A stretch of 64,000 bases of DNA from Romboutsia weinsteinii (lineage in GTDB: Bacteria; Bacillota; Clostridia; Peptostreptococcales; Peptostreptococcaceae). Position 1 is the first letter of the stretch. Every line of letters begins with the position of its first letter. Under the pieces are notes generated by a model. The model was not told the DNA's origin. It worked only from the letters and a program-made list of their open reading frames with translations, and did no database searches. The position numbers and the translations under genes are program-made. The stretch covers positions 24,031-88,030 of the forward strand of contig NZ_NOJY02000015.1 in NCBI RefSeq assembly GCF_002250835.2, read 5' to 3'. Shown piece after piece: positions 9,677 through 19,772 of this stretch.

Positions 9677-10009
9677 AAAAATATATATTAAAGATAAATA
9701 AAAAAAGACTAGAGTTTTAATAAGCTCTAGTCTTTTTTTATTTATAAATGTTTAGGTAGATTATACTAAAAGCTTTATAAATAGTTAGAAAACTTGATAA
9801 TTAACAAATTTATAGGATAATACATTAAATAAATCTGGTGCATAAAATAAAACTTAATAAAAATAAGTATTAGAGAACATTTACCTTAAAAAATAAGAAA
9901 CTGTTATGGTAAATGGACTGTGTACTTAATTTTATTAATGGCAAATTTCATTTTATTGTGTATAATAATATTATAAATAACAATAAGGTTCGAATGAAGG
10001 GGAATAATA
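9677..10009 (+). other. Intergenic region with terminator and symporter promoter
   Basis: 333 bases. It contains the alcohol dehydrogenase terminator (9701-9738) and, near the downstream gene, a TATAAT at 9961-9966 with a weak -35 region. I see no gene and no further structure. Confidence 0.5.
9701..9738 (+). terminator. Terminator after the iron alcohol dehydrogenase
   Basis: A perfect inverted repeat with core GACTAGAG / CTCTAGTC, A-run on the left, T-run on the right, and a 10-base loop. Confidence 0.92.
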
Positions 10010-11278
10010 ATGAGAAAAAAAATGACATTAACAAGTAAAATATTATTAGGTTTGACATTGGGATTTGTATTTGGAGTGATTTTAAAGCAGATACCAACAA
10101 ACTATATAAAAGATGAAGTTATCTTGAATGGAATCTTAAAAGTATTAGGTAGTGGATTCACTTCAGCGATAAAAATGATGGTAGTTCCTCTTGTATTCGT
10201 ATCACTAGTATGTGGATCATCTTCTATGGGAGATGTAAAACAATTAGGAAGAATTGGTGGAAAAACAATGTTGTTCTACTTAAGTACTACAGCAATAGCT
10301 ATAATAACTTCATTAGTACTAGGAAGTTTGCTTAAGCCAGGATTAGGGCTAGATATGAGTGCAATGGTTACTGGTGAGGTATCTATAGGGCAATCGAAAT
10401 CGTTAGTGGAGATATTATTGGGGATAATACCTACTAACCCAATTGCATCATTAGCTAATGGAGATATGTTACAGGTAATATTTTTTGCATTACTTATGGG
10501 GGTAGCTATGAGTATAGTAGGTGAAAAAGCAAAACCAATAAGACAAATATTTGAGAGTGCCAATGAAATTTGTATGAAGATGGTTGGTTTAGTAATGTTG
10601 TGTGCTCCATTTGGTGTATTTGCATTGGTTGCTGAAACTTTTGCAACAGTAGGAACAGATGCAATTTTAGTACTAGTTAAATACGTAGCAGTAGTATTAC
10701 TAGGTTTATTAATACATGTAGTCTTAGTCTATGGAGGATTATTTAAACTACTTACAAGTCTGAAAATATCACCTTTTATAAAGAAATTCATGAGAGTAGC
10801 CGCTATTACATTTTCTACATCATCTAGTAATGCATCAGTACCAGCTAGTTTAGAAATAATGGAGGAATTGGGAGTAGGTAAATCGACAAGATCATTTACA
10901 ATACCTATGGGAGCAACCATAAACATGGATGGTACAGCAATTATGCAAGGTGTAGCAGCGTTATTTATAGCTCAAATATATGGAATTAATTTAGATATTA
11001 ATCAAATGATAACAATAGTTCTAACAGCTACATTAGCATCTATAGGCATAGCTGGTGTTCCAGGGGTAGGTATGATAATGCTATCTATGGTACTTACATC
11101 TGTAGGTCTTCCTTTAGAAGGAATAGGTCTTATAATGGGTGTAGAAAGAATAATAGACATGTTTAGAACTACAGTAAATGTTATGGGTGATAACATTTGT
11201 ACGTTAGTTGTATCAAATAGTGAAAGAGATTTAGATTTAAATGAGTACTATGCTGAGGTTGATATTAAACTAGCATAG
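10010..11278 (+). CDS. Dicarboxylate/amino acid:cation symporter (DAACS family)
   Basis: A 422-residue membrane transporter of the glutamate/aspartate/dicarboxylate symporter family. The serine-rich hairpin TFSTSSSNASVP, the NMDGTA cation-binding motif, the second re-entrant loop GIAGVPGVG and the substrate-binding helix MFRTTVNVMGD are all present. It should import glutamate, aspartate, serine or a dicarboxylate with Na+ or H+. The start follows GAAGGGGAA. An ACT-domain gene follows 46 bases downstream before the next terminator, so the two may be one unit. Confidence 0.92.
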   Translation: MRKKMTLTSKILLGLTLGFVFGVILKQIPTNYIKDEVILNGILKVLGSGFTSAIKMMVVPLVFVSLVCGSSSMGDVKQLGRIGGKTMLFYLSTTAIAIITSLVLGSLLKPGLGLDMSAMVTGEVSIGQSKSLVEILLGIIPTNPIASLANGDMLQVIFFALLMGVAMSIVGEKAKPIRQIFESANEICMKMVGLVMLCAPFGVFALVAETFATVGTDAILVLVKYVAVVLLGLLIHVVLVYGGLFKLLTSLKISPFIKKFMRVAAITFSTSSSNASVPASLEIMEELGVGKSTRSFTIPMGATINMDGTAIMQGVAALFIAQIYGINLDINQMITIVLTATLASIGIAGVPGVGMIMLSMVLTSVGLPLEGIGLIMGVERIIDMFRTTVNVMGDNICTLVVSNSERDLDLNEYYAEVDIKLA

Positions 11279-11324
11279 AATAGCTTAATAATTTAAAGGA
11301 CTAGTATATCAGGAGGATAAGTTT

Positions 11325-11696
11325 ATGGAGTTAAAATTGTTTGACGGGGATTATGCAGTTTGTAGCTTAAATAATGTAATGGATTCACCAATATGCGTAG
11401 ACACTAAAAATTTTTATTATATTACTAAATTTAAAGATGAGCTAAGTCTAATATGTTTAGATGAAGGTATACCAAAGGAAGCAAAAATAGATAAGGATTG
11501 GAAGCTTATTAAAGTATTAGAGCCTATAACTCTGTATTTAGTGGGGATTATTTCAAGAATAAATAAGGTATTAGAAGATGCTAAGATAAATATTTTTGAA
11601 GTATCTACTAGCGATAGTGATTATATACTTATAAAAAATAAGGATATTGAATATGCGTGCTCAGTGCTAAGATATAATGGATATCAAATCATATAA
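11325..11696 (+). CDS. Small ACT-domain protein
   Basis: A 123-residue protein. The C-terminal half (LVGIISRINKVLEDAKINIFEVSTSDSDYILIKNKD) has the beta-alpha-beta layout of an ACT domain, which usually binds an amino acid. The N-terminal half (CVDTKNFYYITKFKDELSLIC) resembles the preceding domain found in CASTOR-like ACT proteins. AGGAGG lies upstream of the ATG. It follows an amino acid/dicarboxylate symporter, so a role as amino acid sensor is possible but inferred only from context. Confidence 0.7.
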   Translation: MELKLFDGDYAVCSLNNVMDSPICVDTKNFYYITKFKDELSLICLDEGIPKEAKIDKDWKLIKVLEPITLYLVGIISRINKVLEDAKINIFEVSTSDSDYILIKNKDIEYACSVLRYNGYQII

Positions 11697-11725
11697 GTAG
11701 GGAATTGGAATTATTATAAATTATA

Positions 11726-11772
11726 AAAAAAGCTGATAAGGTTGAATAATATTCAATTTTATTAGCTTTTTT
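11726..11772 (+). terminator. Terminator after the ACT-domain gene
   Basis: Arms AAAAAGCTGATAA and TTATTAGCTTTTT pair with one G-U; an inner hairpin TTGAATAATATTCAA sits in the loop. A T-run follows. Confidence 0.88.
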
Positions 11773-11862
11773 ATTATAACAAAAAAGTAACATAAGCATT
11801 ATTTGAAAAATTCTATGATAGAATTATATATGAAAAAAGATTAAGTATTAGGAGAAGCGAGG

Positions 11863-14439
11863 ATGATGAATTTAAATAAAAAGAAAATCATAATTGGAGT
11901 TAAAATTATATTTGTATTATTAATTTTAACAATAGTAGCTAAAGAGTTTAAAAATATCGTTACAGACTTTGATATGGATACTTTTAAAATTTACGCAGAT
12001 AAACTTTCTATAGGAAATATTGCTATTATTGTAATTTTGGGAATAATATCGTATATGCCACTTAGCTTTTATGATTTTGTACTAAAAAAAAGAGTGGGTA
12101 TAAAGCTTAGTAATAAGAAATTATATAAATTTTCATGGATAGCTAGTTCTATATCTAGTATTGTTGGATTTGGAGGGACTAGCGCAATAGCCCTGAAGAG
12201 TCATTTTTATAATCCATATGTTAAGGATAATAAATTATTAGTAAAAGAGATATCAAAGATTGTAGCTTTAAACTTAACGGGATTTTCTATGGCATGTTTT
12301 ACTTATTTAATAATAACAAAGTTTAACTTGAATGATATGAGTTTTACGAAAGTATTGACTATAGCTATAGGTATGTATTTACCTATACTTACAATATATT
12401 TAATTAATAAATATAGAAGATGCAGTGATGAAGAAAGACAAGATATTATAGATACATTTAAAATAATAAGTATTTCACTACTAGAATGGATTACCACTAT
12501 AATACTAATATATTCTATAATACTAATATTAGGTGAAAAAATATCGATACTTAAGTTCTTCCCAATTTTTGTTGCTGCGATAGTAGTAGCTATAGTAAGT
12601 ATGTCACCGGGAGGTCTTGGAACATTTGACCTAACTTTACTAATAGGACTTGAATCATTAGGAGTTCCAGCTGAAAAAGTTATGCTAGCAGTATTTTTAT
12701 ATCGTATAACGTACTATATAATTCCTCTTCTTATAGGAATAATGCTTTATATATCAGAGCTATGGTTAAAGATTGATGAAGATATAAGAGATATGTTTAA
12801 ATCGGTTTTATCTAAGGTAGCTCATAGTGGATTAATACTATTGGTACTATCTGCGGGAGTTGTTCTATTAGTGTCAGAAGCTATTCCTGGTACTATAGAG
12901 AGGGTTCATTTGATAAATAAAATATTCAGCTTTAAAGTTATGCATATGTCAGGTGATATGGCTATAATAATTGGTTTTTTATTAATTGCTATATCAAGTA
13001 CAATAACTTATAAATCAAAGAGTGTATATAATATAACTATTACACTAGTTGCTATAGGTGGAGTATTATCTATAATGAAGGGATTTGACTATGAGGAAAG
13101 TATATATTTACTTATAGTTGGAACTATATTATGGCTTAGTAAAGATCAGTTTTATAGAGAAAGCTTTATAATGAGATGGGGAAAATTTGCGAAAGATATT
13201 TTAATTCTACTATCTTTCCAAGTATTATACATCTTTGTAGTATACTGTAATCTGTCTAATAAGTTAAAGGCTATGCCTATGTTTAACTTGAGTGGTCGTT
13301 ATACAAGTTATTATATAAGGAGAATCGGATATACAAGCGTTATAGGGTTTATTTGTGCATTAATTTTCCTAGCAATATTATATTATTTTAATAAAAAAAA
13401 TAATTTACCGAAAGTAAAGTTATATGAATGCAAAGATAAAGTAGAAATGATTTTAAATGAATATGGTGGTTCATCAGTAATTCACTTTATATATTTAAAT
13501 GACAAATATGTTTATATAAATAAAGATGAAGATGTAATGCTACAATATCAAATTTATGCAAATAAAATTGCGGTACTTGGGAATCTTGTGGGTAATGAAG
13601 AGAAATTTTTTGATGCAATACAAGATTTTTATGAAATGTCAGATAGATATGGGTATACACCTGTATTTTGTGCAATAGATAAAAAAATGATTCCATATTT
13701 GCATGAAACAGGATATGAATTTATGAAATTAGGAGAAGAGGCAACTGTAAATCTAGATACTTTTACTTTAGAAGGTCGTAAAATGAAAAGTGTTAGAAAT
13801 GCATTATCTAGAGTTGAAAAAGAGGGATATACGTTTGAAATAATGAATCCACCTTTTAGTGAGGAATTTTTTGAAAAGATTAAAAATATATCTGATGAAT
13901 GGTTAGGTGATAGATCAGAAAAGGGATTTTCAGTAGGTTTTTTTGATCAAAATTATCTGAGTCGTGACTCGATTGCTATAATCAGGAATCAACAGGGAGA
14001 TATAAAAGGATTTGCAAATATAATGCCGATGTATGATGGAGATAAAACTTTATCTATTGACTTGATGCGTTTCTCAAGAGATACATGCAATGGTATAATG
14101 GATTTTATATTCGTAAACTTATTCAAATATGGTCAAGAAAATGGATATAGTACTTTTAATATGGGGATGGCTCCTTTATCGAATGTAGGAAAGTCAAAAT
14201 ATTCATTCTTAAGTGAAAGAATTGCAGCCAAGGTATATTCTCATGGACAATATTTTTATTCATTTGAAGGTCTTAAGAAATTTAAAGAGAAATACTGTGA
14301 ATCTTGGGATGGAAGATATATGGCATATAAGAAAAAAACATCTCTTGTGTTTACAATGATTCAGGTTATACTTTTAGTGTCAAAAGGAAAGAAATATAAG
14401 CATGAAGAATATGAACTTGAAGTAAAGGTATCTAGCTAA
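11863..14439 (+). CDS. mprF: Phosphatidylglycerol lysyltransferase / flippase
   Basis: An 858-residue MprF-type protein. About 540 N-terminal residues form the multi-helix flippase domain (first membrane segment IIIGVKIIFVLLILTIVA; MSPGGLGTFDL is the conserved loop). The cytosolic C-terminal domain (about 545-855) is the aminoacyl-lipid synthase, with RKMKSVRNALSRVEKEGY and SDEWLGDRSEKGFSVGFF. It transfers an amino acid from aminoacyl-tRNA to phosphatidylglycerol and flips the lipid, which lowers sensitivity to cationic antimicrobial peptides. Two adjacent ATGs (11863 and 11866) follow an AGGAG site. The stop codon lies inside the loop of its own terminator. Confidence 0.93.
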   Translation: MMNLNKKKIIIGVKIIFVLLILTIVAKEFKNIVTDFDMDTFKIYADKLSIGNIAIIVILGIISYMPLSFYDFVLKKRVGIKLSNKKLYKFSWIASSISSIVGFGGTSAIALKSHFYNPYVKDNKLLVKEISKIVALNLTGFSMACFTYLIITKFNLNDMSFTKVLTIAIGMYLPILTIYLINKYRRCSDEERQDIIDTFKIISISLLEWITTIILIYSIILILGEKISILKFFPIFVAAIVVAIVSMSPGGLGTFDLTLLIGLESLGVPAEKVMLAVFLYRITYYIIPLLIGIMLYISELWLKIDEDIRDMFKSVLSKVAHSGLILLVLSAGVVLLVSEAIPGTIERVHLINKIFSFKVMHMSGDMAIIIGFLLIAISSTITYKSKSVYNITITLVAIGGVLSIMKGFDYEESIYLLIVGTILWLSKDQFYRESFIMRWGKFAKDILILLSFQVLYIFVVYCNLSNKLKAMPMFNLSGRYTSYYIRRIGYTSVIGFICALIFLAILYYFNKKNNLPKVKLYECKDKVEMILNEYGGSSVIHFIYLNDKYVYINKDEDVMLQYQIYANKIAVLGNLVGNEEKFFDAIQDFYEMSDRYGYTPVFCAIDKKMIPYLHETGYEFMKLGEEATVNLDTFTLEGRKMKSVRNALSRVEKEGYTFEIMNPPFSEEFFEKIKNISDEWLGDRSEKGFSVGFFDQNYLSRDSIAIIRNQQGDIKGFANIMPMYDGDKTLSIDLMRFSRDTCNGIMDFIFVNLFKYGQENGYSTFNMGMAPLSNVGKSKYSFLSERIAAKVYSHGQYFYSFEGLKKFKEKYCESWDGRYMAYKKKTSLVFTMIQVILLVSKGKKYKHEEYELEVKVSS

Positions 14440-14455
14440 TGCTAGATACCTTTTT
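14424..14455 (+). terminator. Terminator overlapping the mprF stop codon
   Basis: A perfect 13-base-pair stem (14424-14436 with 14441-14453) with loop TAAT; the loop contains the mprF stop codon and a T-run follows. It falls only about 27 bases before the next gene's start. Confidence 0.9.
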
Positions 14456-14480
14456 AGAAATTATAATTTTAGGAGGCATA

Positions 14481-15293
14481 ATGAGTACATATTTTACAAT
14501 TGGAGAAATGTCTAAGCTTTCAAATTTACCGATAAAGACACTTAGATATTATGATGAAGTAGGAGTTCTAAAACCTGCATATACAAATCCTGAAAATAAT
14601 TATAGATATTATTCTATGGATCAATTTATGCATATAGACGTAATTAAATATTGCAGAACAATGGGATTATCTTTAGAAGAAATAAAAGATTTTTTAAAAT
14701 CAGACGGATCAATTGAATCTATGATTGATACAATAAAAAGACAAAGTAGCCTATTAGAAAAAAAGATCAAAGAACTATCAGAAATCAAAAATTATTTAGA
14801 TGATTTAGAGATAAGTATTTCTAATGTATTAGAGCATCAAGAAAATATTGTTTTTATAAATCGCAATAAAAAAAGAAAGTATATGGAATACAAATGTAAA
14901 ACTGAAACACCTGAGGATTTTGAACTAAGTTTAAGAGATACTGTGCTGCATATTGAAGAAAAATATGGTACTGTATATCCTCAATTAGGATCAACTGTAT
15001 CATATAAGGATTTTGTAGAAAATGGTAAAATAACATATACTTATATTAAAGATTTTGCAAAAAGAAAAAATAATAGCAAGATGAAGGTACTACCAGAGGG
15101 AGAGTATATAACGATCATATATGATGATAATGCTAATAATGCTAAAATATATTTTAATAAAATATTAGAATATATAAAAGAAAATAATATAGAGGTTGTT
15201 GGAGATTTTAATGAAGTTTGGGTTATGCCAAGGGTAGATAAAAATACAAAAGAAAAGACTTTAATTCAATTGGAAATTCTTAAAAAGAAATAA
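14481..15293 (+). CDS. MerR-family regulator with GyrI-like effector domain
   Basis: A 270-residue protein. Residues 1-70 are a MerR winged helix (YFTIGEMSKLSNLPIKTLRY, then YDEVGVLKPAY), followed by a coiled-coil helix (about 80-115) and a C-terminal domain that looks like the drug-binding GyrI/BmrR domain. The ATG at 14481 is chosen because AGGAGG lies just upstream and the MerR motif starts there; the open frame runs 14 codons further upstream with no support. It follows mprF after an intrinsic terminator. No drug-efflux gene sits directly next to it, so its target is unknown. Confidence 0.88.
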   Translation: MSTYFTIGEMSKLSNLPIKTLRYYDEVGVLKPAYTNPENNYRYYSMDQFMHIDVIKYCRTMGLSLEEIKDFLKSDGSIESMIDTIKRQSSLLEKKIKELSEIKNYLDDLEISISNVLEHQENIVFINRNKKRKYMEYKCKTETPEDFELSLRDTVLHIEEKYGTVYPQLGSTVSYKDFVENGKITYTYIKDFAKRKNNSKMKVLPEGEYITIIYDDNANNAKIYFNKILEYIKENNIEVVGDFNEVWVMPRVDKNTKEKTLIQLEILKKK

Positions 15294-15410
15294 ATAGTTT
15301 AGAATTAATCAAGATAACATGGATAAAAAATATGAAAATTATTTATATCTTTTCAGATAAAACACAATAAAAATAGATTTAAAAAATAAAAAAATAATAT
15401 ATAAATTATA

Positions 15411-15444
15411 AAAAGTTAGATATGTATCTGGCTTTTATTTTTTT
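15411..15444 (+). terminator. Terminator after the MerR regulator gene
   Basis: Arms AAAAGTTAGATA and TATCTGGCTTTT pair with two G-U pairs across a TG loop, followed by a T-rich run. Confidence 0.75.
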
Positions 15445-15725
15445 GAAATTTACATAAATTAGGTAGATTTGATTAAAATTATGTTTTGAAATAAGTTTAG
15501 TAAAGGTATACTAACATATTAAAAATATTAAACTGGATATGTTATAAAAACTCATATTTAATGAATAATAAATAAAAATGGTTTTGTGAAAAATGTGAAA
15601 AAAATTTACTAATACTAAACTTAATAAAAATTAATATAAACAAAAATCTGAATTGAATATATTTATCGTTGAAAATACTAACTTATAACTATTGTGTGAA
15701 AATAAAATAAAATAATAAAAAATAC

Positions 15726-15780
15726 TTGTAAAAATATGAAAAAGTTAATATAATTGATATCGTTAGTTTAATAAAACTAA
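15726..15780 (+). promoter_or_regulatory. Promoter of the spermidine operon with adjacent inverted repeat
   Basis: TTGTAA (15726-15731) and TATAAT (15749-15754) are 17 bases apart. The inverted repeat TTAGTTT-AATA-AAACTAA lies about 10 bases after the -10 box, where an operator or a 5' mRNA hairpin would sit. Confidence 0.65.
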
Positions 15781-15851
15781 ATTTTAAAATTATATATAAT
15801 AAGTATAATAAAATTAAGTTTTAAATGATATTATAAAATTCGAATGAAAGG

Positions 15852-17351
15852 ATGGATGATGTGAGAATTATAGATGGCGACTTAGCTCAGGTAATTAAGT
15901 TAGATGAGGGACAAATTCCACTACTCTCAACATTAAAGAATTACTCTCAAAAAGAAATTGCATGCTTTGATGTACCAGGACATGTAAGAGACCAAGGTGT
16001 AGAAGTATTAAATAATTACTTTGGCAATGAGATAATGAAGATGGATATAAATTCTTCTCCATTTATGGATAATGTATCTAAACCAAATGGAATTATAAAG
16101 CAGGCTCAAGATTTGCTAGCTAATGCTTATAAAAGTGATGAAGCCTTTTTTATTACTAATGGAACTACTCAAGCTATACATGCAATGATTTTGAGTGTTA
16201 TCAATCCAAATGATAAAGTACTATTGCCTCGTAATATTCACAAATCGGTCATAAATGCGCTGATACTTTGTGGAGGTCAGCCAGTATTTATACAGCCTGA
16301 GTTTGATGAAGAGCTAGGTATAAGTTTAAATATAAGTACTACCAAAGTAAAAGAAGCTTTAGATAAAAATAATGATATCAAAGCTATATTTTTATTAAAC
16401 CCTACGTACTACGGAGCTTGTTCAAACTTAAGTGAAATAATTAGATTATGTAGAGAAAAATCTGTACTTGTACTTGTAGATGAAGCGCATGGAGCACATT
16501 TTCCATTTCACCAAGATCTACCACCATCAGCTATGGATTTAGGTGCAGACATGGCAGCTGTAAGCATTCATAAAACAGGAGGAGCACTTACGCAAGCATC
16601 ATCACTTTTAGTTAATAAAGGCAATATTGATTGCGAAAAAGTGTCTCAGTCAATAAATATGCTACAGTCAACATCAGCATCGTATCTACTAATGGCTAGT
16701 ATAGATGGTGCAAGATATAATTTAATATCAAATGGGCAAGAACAGTTATCAAAGGCTTTAAATCTTTCAAGATATGCAAAAAGTAAACTGAATAAAATTG
16801 AAGGAATAAAGGTTGTTACAACTGAGATTTTAGATAGTGATGGAGTTGAATATATTGATGAGACGAAGCTCTGCATAAATGTAAAAGGTCTTAATTTAAC
16901 TGGATTCAAAGTTTATGATATTTTGTATCAAGAATTTGGTGTTCAATTAGAACTTGGAGATTTATATAATATATTAGCGTTAGTATCTATTGGAACTACA
17001 AAGCAAGATATAGATAAGCTTATAAAATCACTGGATATAATTTCTAGAAAATACAGTGAATATAGAAGCGCAAGTATACTTGAAACAAAGCAAATTAGTC
17101 CAATAGTGAGGCTTAATCCAAGGCAAGCATTTTATTCGCAAAAAGAAAGTATAGATTTTAAAAAATCTATAAATAGAATATGTGCAGAGTCGATAATGGT
17201 ATATCCACCTGGAATACCAATAGTTTCACCAGGCGAAGTGATAACAATTGAAATACTTGAGTATATAAATTTACTTAGGGAAAGTAAGGCATATCTAACT
17301 GATATGAAAGACAAGAGTTTAGACACAATACTTGTAATAAAAGAAAATTAA
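15852..17351 (+). CDS. speA: Arginine decarboxylase (Orn/Lys/Arg decarboxylase family)
   Basis: A 499-residue fold-type I PLP decarboxylase of the short Bacillus SpeA type. The PLP lysine is in VSIHKTGGALTQ (Lys241), and LVDEAHGAHFPF carries the Asp that binds the pyridine nitrogen. Arginine is the likely substrate because agmatinase (speB) is in the same operon. The start is uncertain: the ATG at 15852 directly abuts the AAAGGA site, whereas an in-frame GTG at 15861 has better spacing and would shorten the protein by three residues. It is the first gene of speA-speD-speE-speB-metK. Confidence 0.9.
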   Translation: MDDVRIIDGDLAQVIKLDEGQIPLLSTLKNYSQKEIACFDVPGHVRDQGVEVLNNYFGNEIMKMDINSSPFMDNVSKPNGIIKQAQDLLANAYKSDEAFFITNGTTQAIHAMILSVINPNDKVLLPRNIHKSVINALILCGGQPVFIQPEFDEELGISLNISTTKVKEALDKNNDIKAIFLLNPTYYGACSNLSEIIRLCREKSVLVLVDEAHGAHFPFHQDLPPSAMDLGADMAAVSIHKTGGALTQASSLLVNKGNIDCEKVSQSINMLQSTSASYLLMASIDGARYNLISNGQEQLSKALNLSRYAKSKLNKIEGIKVVTTEILDSDGVEYIDETKLCINVKGLNLTGFKVYDILYQEFGVQLELGDLYNILALVSIGTTKQDIDKLIKSLDIISRKYSEYRSASILETKQISPIVRLNPRQAFYSQKESIDFKKSINRICAESIMVYPPGIPIVSPGEVITIEILEYINLLRESKAYLTDMKDKSLDTILVIKEN

Positions 17352-17369
17352 ATAAGGAGAGTGGTAAAT

Positions 17370-17783
17370 ATGAAATTTGAAACATTAGGGCGTCATATAC
17401 TTGTAGAGTATTATAATTGCGATGAGGAAGTTCTTACAAATCCAAAAGTAATAGAAGAATATATGAACAACTCAGCTTTAAATGCTAAAGCAACAATTGT
17501 TGATTCTGTTTTCCATCACTTTAATCCGTGGGGAGTTTCAGGTGCTGTAATAATTGCGGAGTCTCACTTAACGATTCATACTTGGCCAGAATATGGATAT
17601 GCAGCTGCAGACTTTTTCACTTGTGGAGATATAGATCCGTGGAAAAGCTTTGAAATGCTAGAAGATTTACTAAAATCAGAGAGAAGTGAATCAACAGAAA
17701 TACCTAGAGGATTAACTAGTAAAATACAAAAATTTGCAAAAAAAGATTTAGGCAATATTACTCATAAGCCAGAAGCAATATAA
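17370..17783 (+). CDS. speD: S-adenosylmethionine decarboxylase proenzyme
   Basis: A 137-residue pyruvoyl enzyme of the short prokaryotic class. [20 protein letters not shown] contains the self-cleavage site: cutting between Glu64 and Ser65 would turn Ser65 into the pyruvoyl group. It makes decarboxylated SAM, the aminopropyl donor for spermidine. The ATG at 17370 is chosen because AAGGAGA lies 9 bases upstream; an in-frame GTG three codons earlier has no spacing. It lies 18 bases after speA. Some annotations of related species call it speH. Confidence 0.94.
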   Translation: MKFETLGRHILVEYYNCDEEVLTNPKVIEEYMNNSALNAKATIVDSVFHHFNPWGVSGAVIIAESHLTIHTWPEYGYAAADFFTCGDIDPWKSFEMLEDLLKSERSESTEIPRGLTSKIQKFAKKDLGNITHKPEAI

Positions 17784-17981
17784 ATAATAAGTACCTAAAT
17801 AAAAATAAAAATATAAAAAGTTATAATCATTATAAAAATACAAAGATTATAATTACATAAAAATAAATTCGAACTTAAATTTTAACATAAAAATAAAAAA
17901 TATACAAATCGACATATAGATGAAATAAAAACAAATATAGAAAATATAAATACATAAAATAAATTCGTATGGAGGATAGAA

Positions 17982-18836
17982 ATGGAACTTTGGTATACAG
18001 AAGAGTGGACTGACAATGTACGTTTCTCAATAAAAGTAGATAGACAGCTTTTTAGCGGTCAATCCGATTTTCAAAAAGTTGATGTTTTTGAAAGTAAGGA
18101 GTTTGGAAAGTTTTTGACATTAGATGGATTAATGATGGTAAATTACAAAGATGAATTTATTTATCATGATATGATAGTTCATGTTCCCATGGCTACTAAT
18201 ATGAACATAAAAAATGTCTTAGTTATTGGTGGTGGAGATGGAGGAACAGTGAGAGAACTTACTCGTTATCCACAAATCGAAAAGATAGACATGGTAGAGA
18301 TAGATAAAATGGTTGTAGATGTATCTAGAGAGTATATTGATATATGTGCTGCTAAACTAGATGATTCAAGAGTAAACTTATACTTTGAGGATGGAGTAGC
18401 TTTTGTAAAAAATGCTAGTGATAAATCTTATGACTTAATAATAGTTGACTCTACGGATCCAATAGGACCTGGAGAAGGATTATTTTCAATAGATTTTTAT
18501 AGTGATTGCTATAGAGTGCTAACGGATGAAGGAATACTTGTAAATCAAAATGAAAGCCCATATTTTGACTTTAATGCAAAAGAAATGAAAAGAGCAAATG
18601 AAAAAATAACAAACTTATTCCCTATAACTAAAGTTTATCAAGCTCATATACCAACATACCCATCTGGGCATTGGTTATTTGGATTTGCATCTAAGAAGTT
18701 TGATCCACTAAAAGATCAAGATAGAGAAACTTGGGAGGCATTAAACCTAAAAACTAAATACTATAACAGTGACATACACACAGGTGCATTTATGTTACCT
18801 CAATATGTGAGGGATATGTTAAATGATGATAAATAA
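17982..18836 (+). CDS. speE: Spermidine synthase
   Basis: A 284-residue aminopropyltransferase. VLVIGGGDGGTVREL is the decarboxy-SAM binding motif and DSTDPIGPGEGLFS holds the catalytic Asp and substrate loop. It joins putrescine and decarboxylated SAM to form spermidine. GGAGG precedes the ATG. A 198-base AT-rich gap separates it from speD, with no terminator seen, so co-transcription is still likely. Its last codons overlap the speB start by 14 bases. Confidence 0.95.
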   Translation: MELWYTEEWTDNVRFSIKVDRQLFSGQSDFQKVDVFESKEFGKFLTLDGLMMVNYKDEFIYHDMIVHVPMATNMNIKNVLVIGGGDGGTVRELTRYPQIEKIDMVEIDKMVVDVSREYIDICAAKLDDSRVNLYFEDGVAFVKNASDKSYDLIIVDSTDPIGPGEGLFSIDFYSDCYRVLTDEGILVNQNESPYFDFNAKEMKRANEKITNLFPITKVYQAHIPTYPSGHWLFGFASKKFDPLKDQDRETWEALNLKTKYYNSDIHTGAFMLPQYVRDMLNDDK

Positions 18837-19713
18837 GTTTGCACATATAAGTACATTTATGAGTATGGATATTCCATATGAAGATGCTGATGTAGTTGTA
18901 TTTGGAACTGGGTTTGATGGTACTACATCAAATAGGCCAGGAACTAGATTTGCAAGCGGCGCAATGAGATCAGAATCATATGGACTTGAAACATATAGTC
19001 CTGTATTAAAACTAGATTTAGAAGACTATAAGATATGTGATATAGGGGATTTAGAGCTAAGTATAGGGGACACGGATAGGGTATTAAATGAAATATATGA
19101 AGGAAGTAAAAAGATTGTACAAGACAATAAATTTCCTTTTATGATAGGTGGAGAGCACTTAGTTACTCTCCCTGCCTTTAAGGCGATTTATGAAAAGTAT
19201 AATGATGTATACGTACTTCATTTTGATGCTCATACTGATTTACGAGAAGAATATAATAATAATAAAAACTCTCATGCTACTGTAATAAGAAGGGTATGGG
19301 ATATACTTGGTGATAATAGAATATTCCAGTTTGGAATTAGATCAGGAACAAAACATGAATTTGAATTTGCATTAGAGGAAAATCACACATATATGGAAGT
19401 ATCAACAATTAACACATTTAAAGATATAGTAGATAACCTAGATGGAAAAAATGTTTATCTGACTATAGATTTAGATATATTAGATCCATCAATATTCCCT
19501 GGAACAGGTACACCTGAACCAGGAGGGGTAACATATAGGGAATTTGAGCAAATATTTAAGATATTAAAAAACTCTAATATTAAGTTGGTGGGATGCGATA
19601 TAGTTGAGCTAAGTCCGGACTATGATAATACTAATGTATCTACTGTAACAGCGTGTAAAATATTAAGAGAATTATCTTTAGTTGCTGCAAACAATATAGA
19701 AAAAAATGCTTAA
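18823..19713 (+). CDS. speB: Agmatinase
   Basis: A 296-residue ureohydrolase. The Mn-binding motifs are FDAHTDLREEY, NSHATVIRRV and TIDLDILDPSIFPGTGTPEPGG. It hydrolyses agmatine to putrescine and urea, linking SpeA to SpeE. Agmatinase rather than arginase is inferred from the operon. The start overlaps the end of speE (ATG at 18823 or the adjacent one at 18826). metK follows 59 bases later. Confidence 0.93.
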   Translation: MMINKFAHISTFMSMDIPYEDADVVVFGTGFDGTTSNRPGTRFASGAMRSESYGLETYSPVLKLDLEDYKICDIGDLELSIGDTDRVLNEIYEGSKKIVQDNKFPFMIGGEHLVTLPAFKAIYEKYNDVYVLHFDAHTDLREEYNNNKNSHATVIRRVWDILGDNRIFQFGIRSGTKHEFEFALEENHTYMEVSTINTFKDIVDNLDGKNVYLTIDLDILDPSIFPGTGTPEPGGVTYREFEQIFKILKNSNIKLVGCDIVELSPDYDNTNVSTVTACKILRELSLVAANNIEKNA

Positions 19714-19772
19714 TATTTATACATAACGGATATTAACAAAATAAAAAATAAAAATATAAAGGAGATATAAAA

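Larger units (their letters stand above)
15294..15851 (+). other. Long AT-rich intergenic region upstream of speA
   Basis: 558 bases with no plausible gene. It holds the terminator of the MerR gene (15411-15444), a good promoter (TTGTAA 15726-15731, 17 bases, TATAAT 15749-15754) and a small inverted repeat TTAGTTTAATAAAACTAA (about 15763-15780) right at the predicted transcript start. The implied leader to speA is about 90-100 bases. Confidence 0.6.

Noticed and set aside
17862..17967. Repeated AATAAATTCG words between speD and speE
   Set aside because: Ten-base matches in very AT-rich DNA are expected by chance; no further structure supports them.
19714..19772. SAM riboswitch before metK
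   Set aside because: Only 59 bases are available and none of the expected stems is present.
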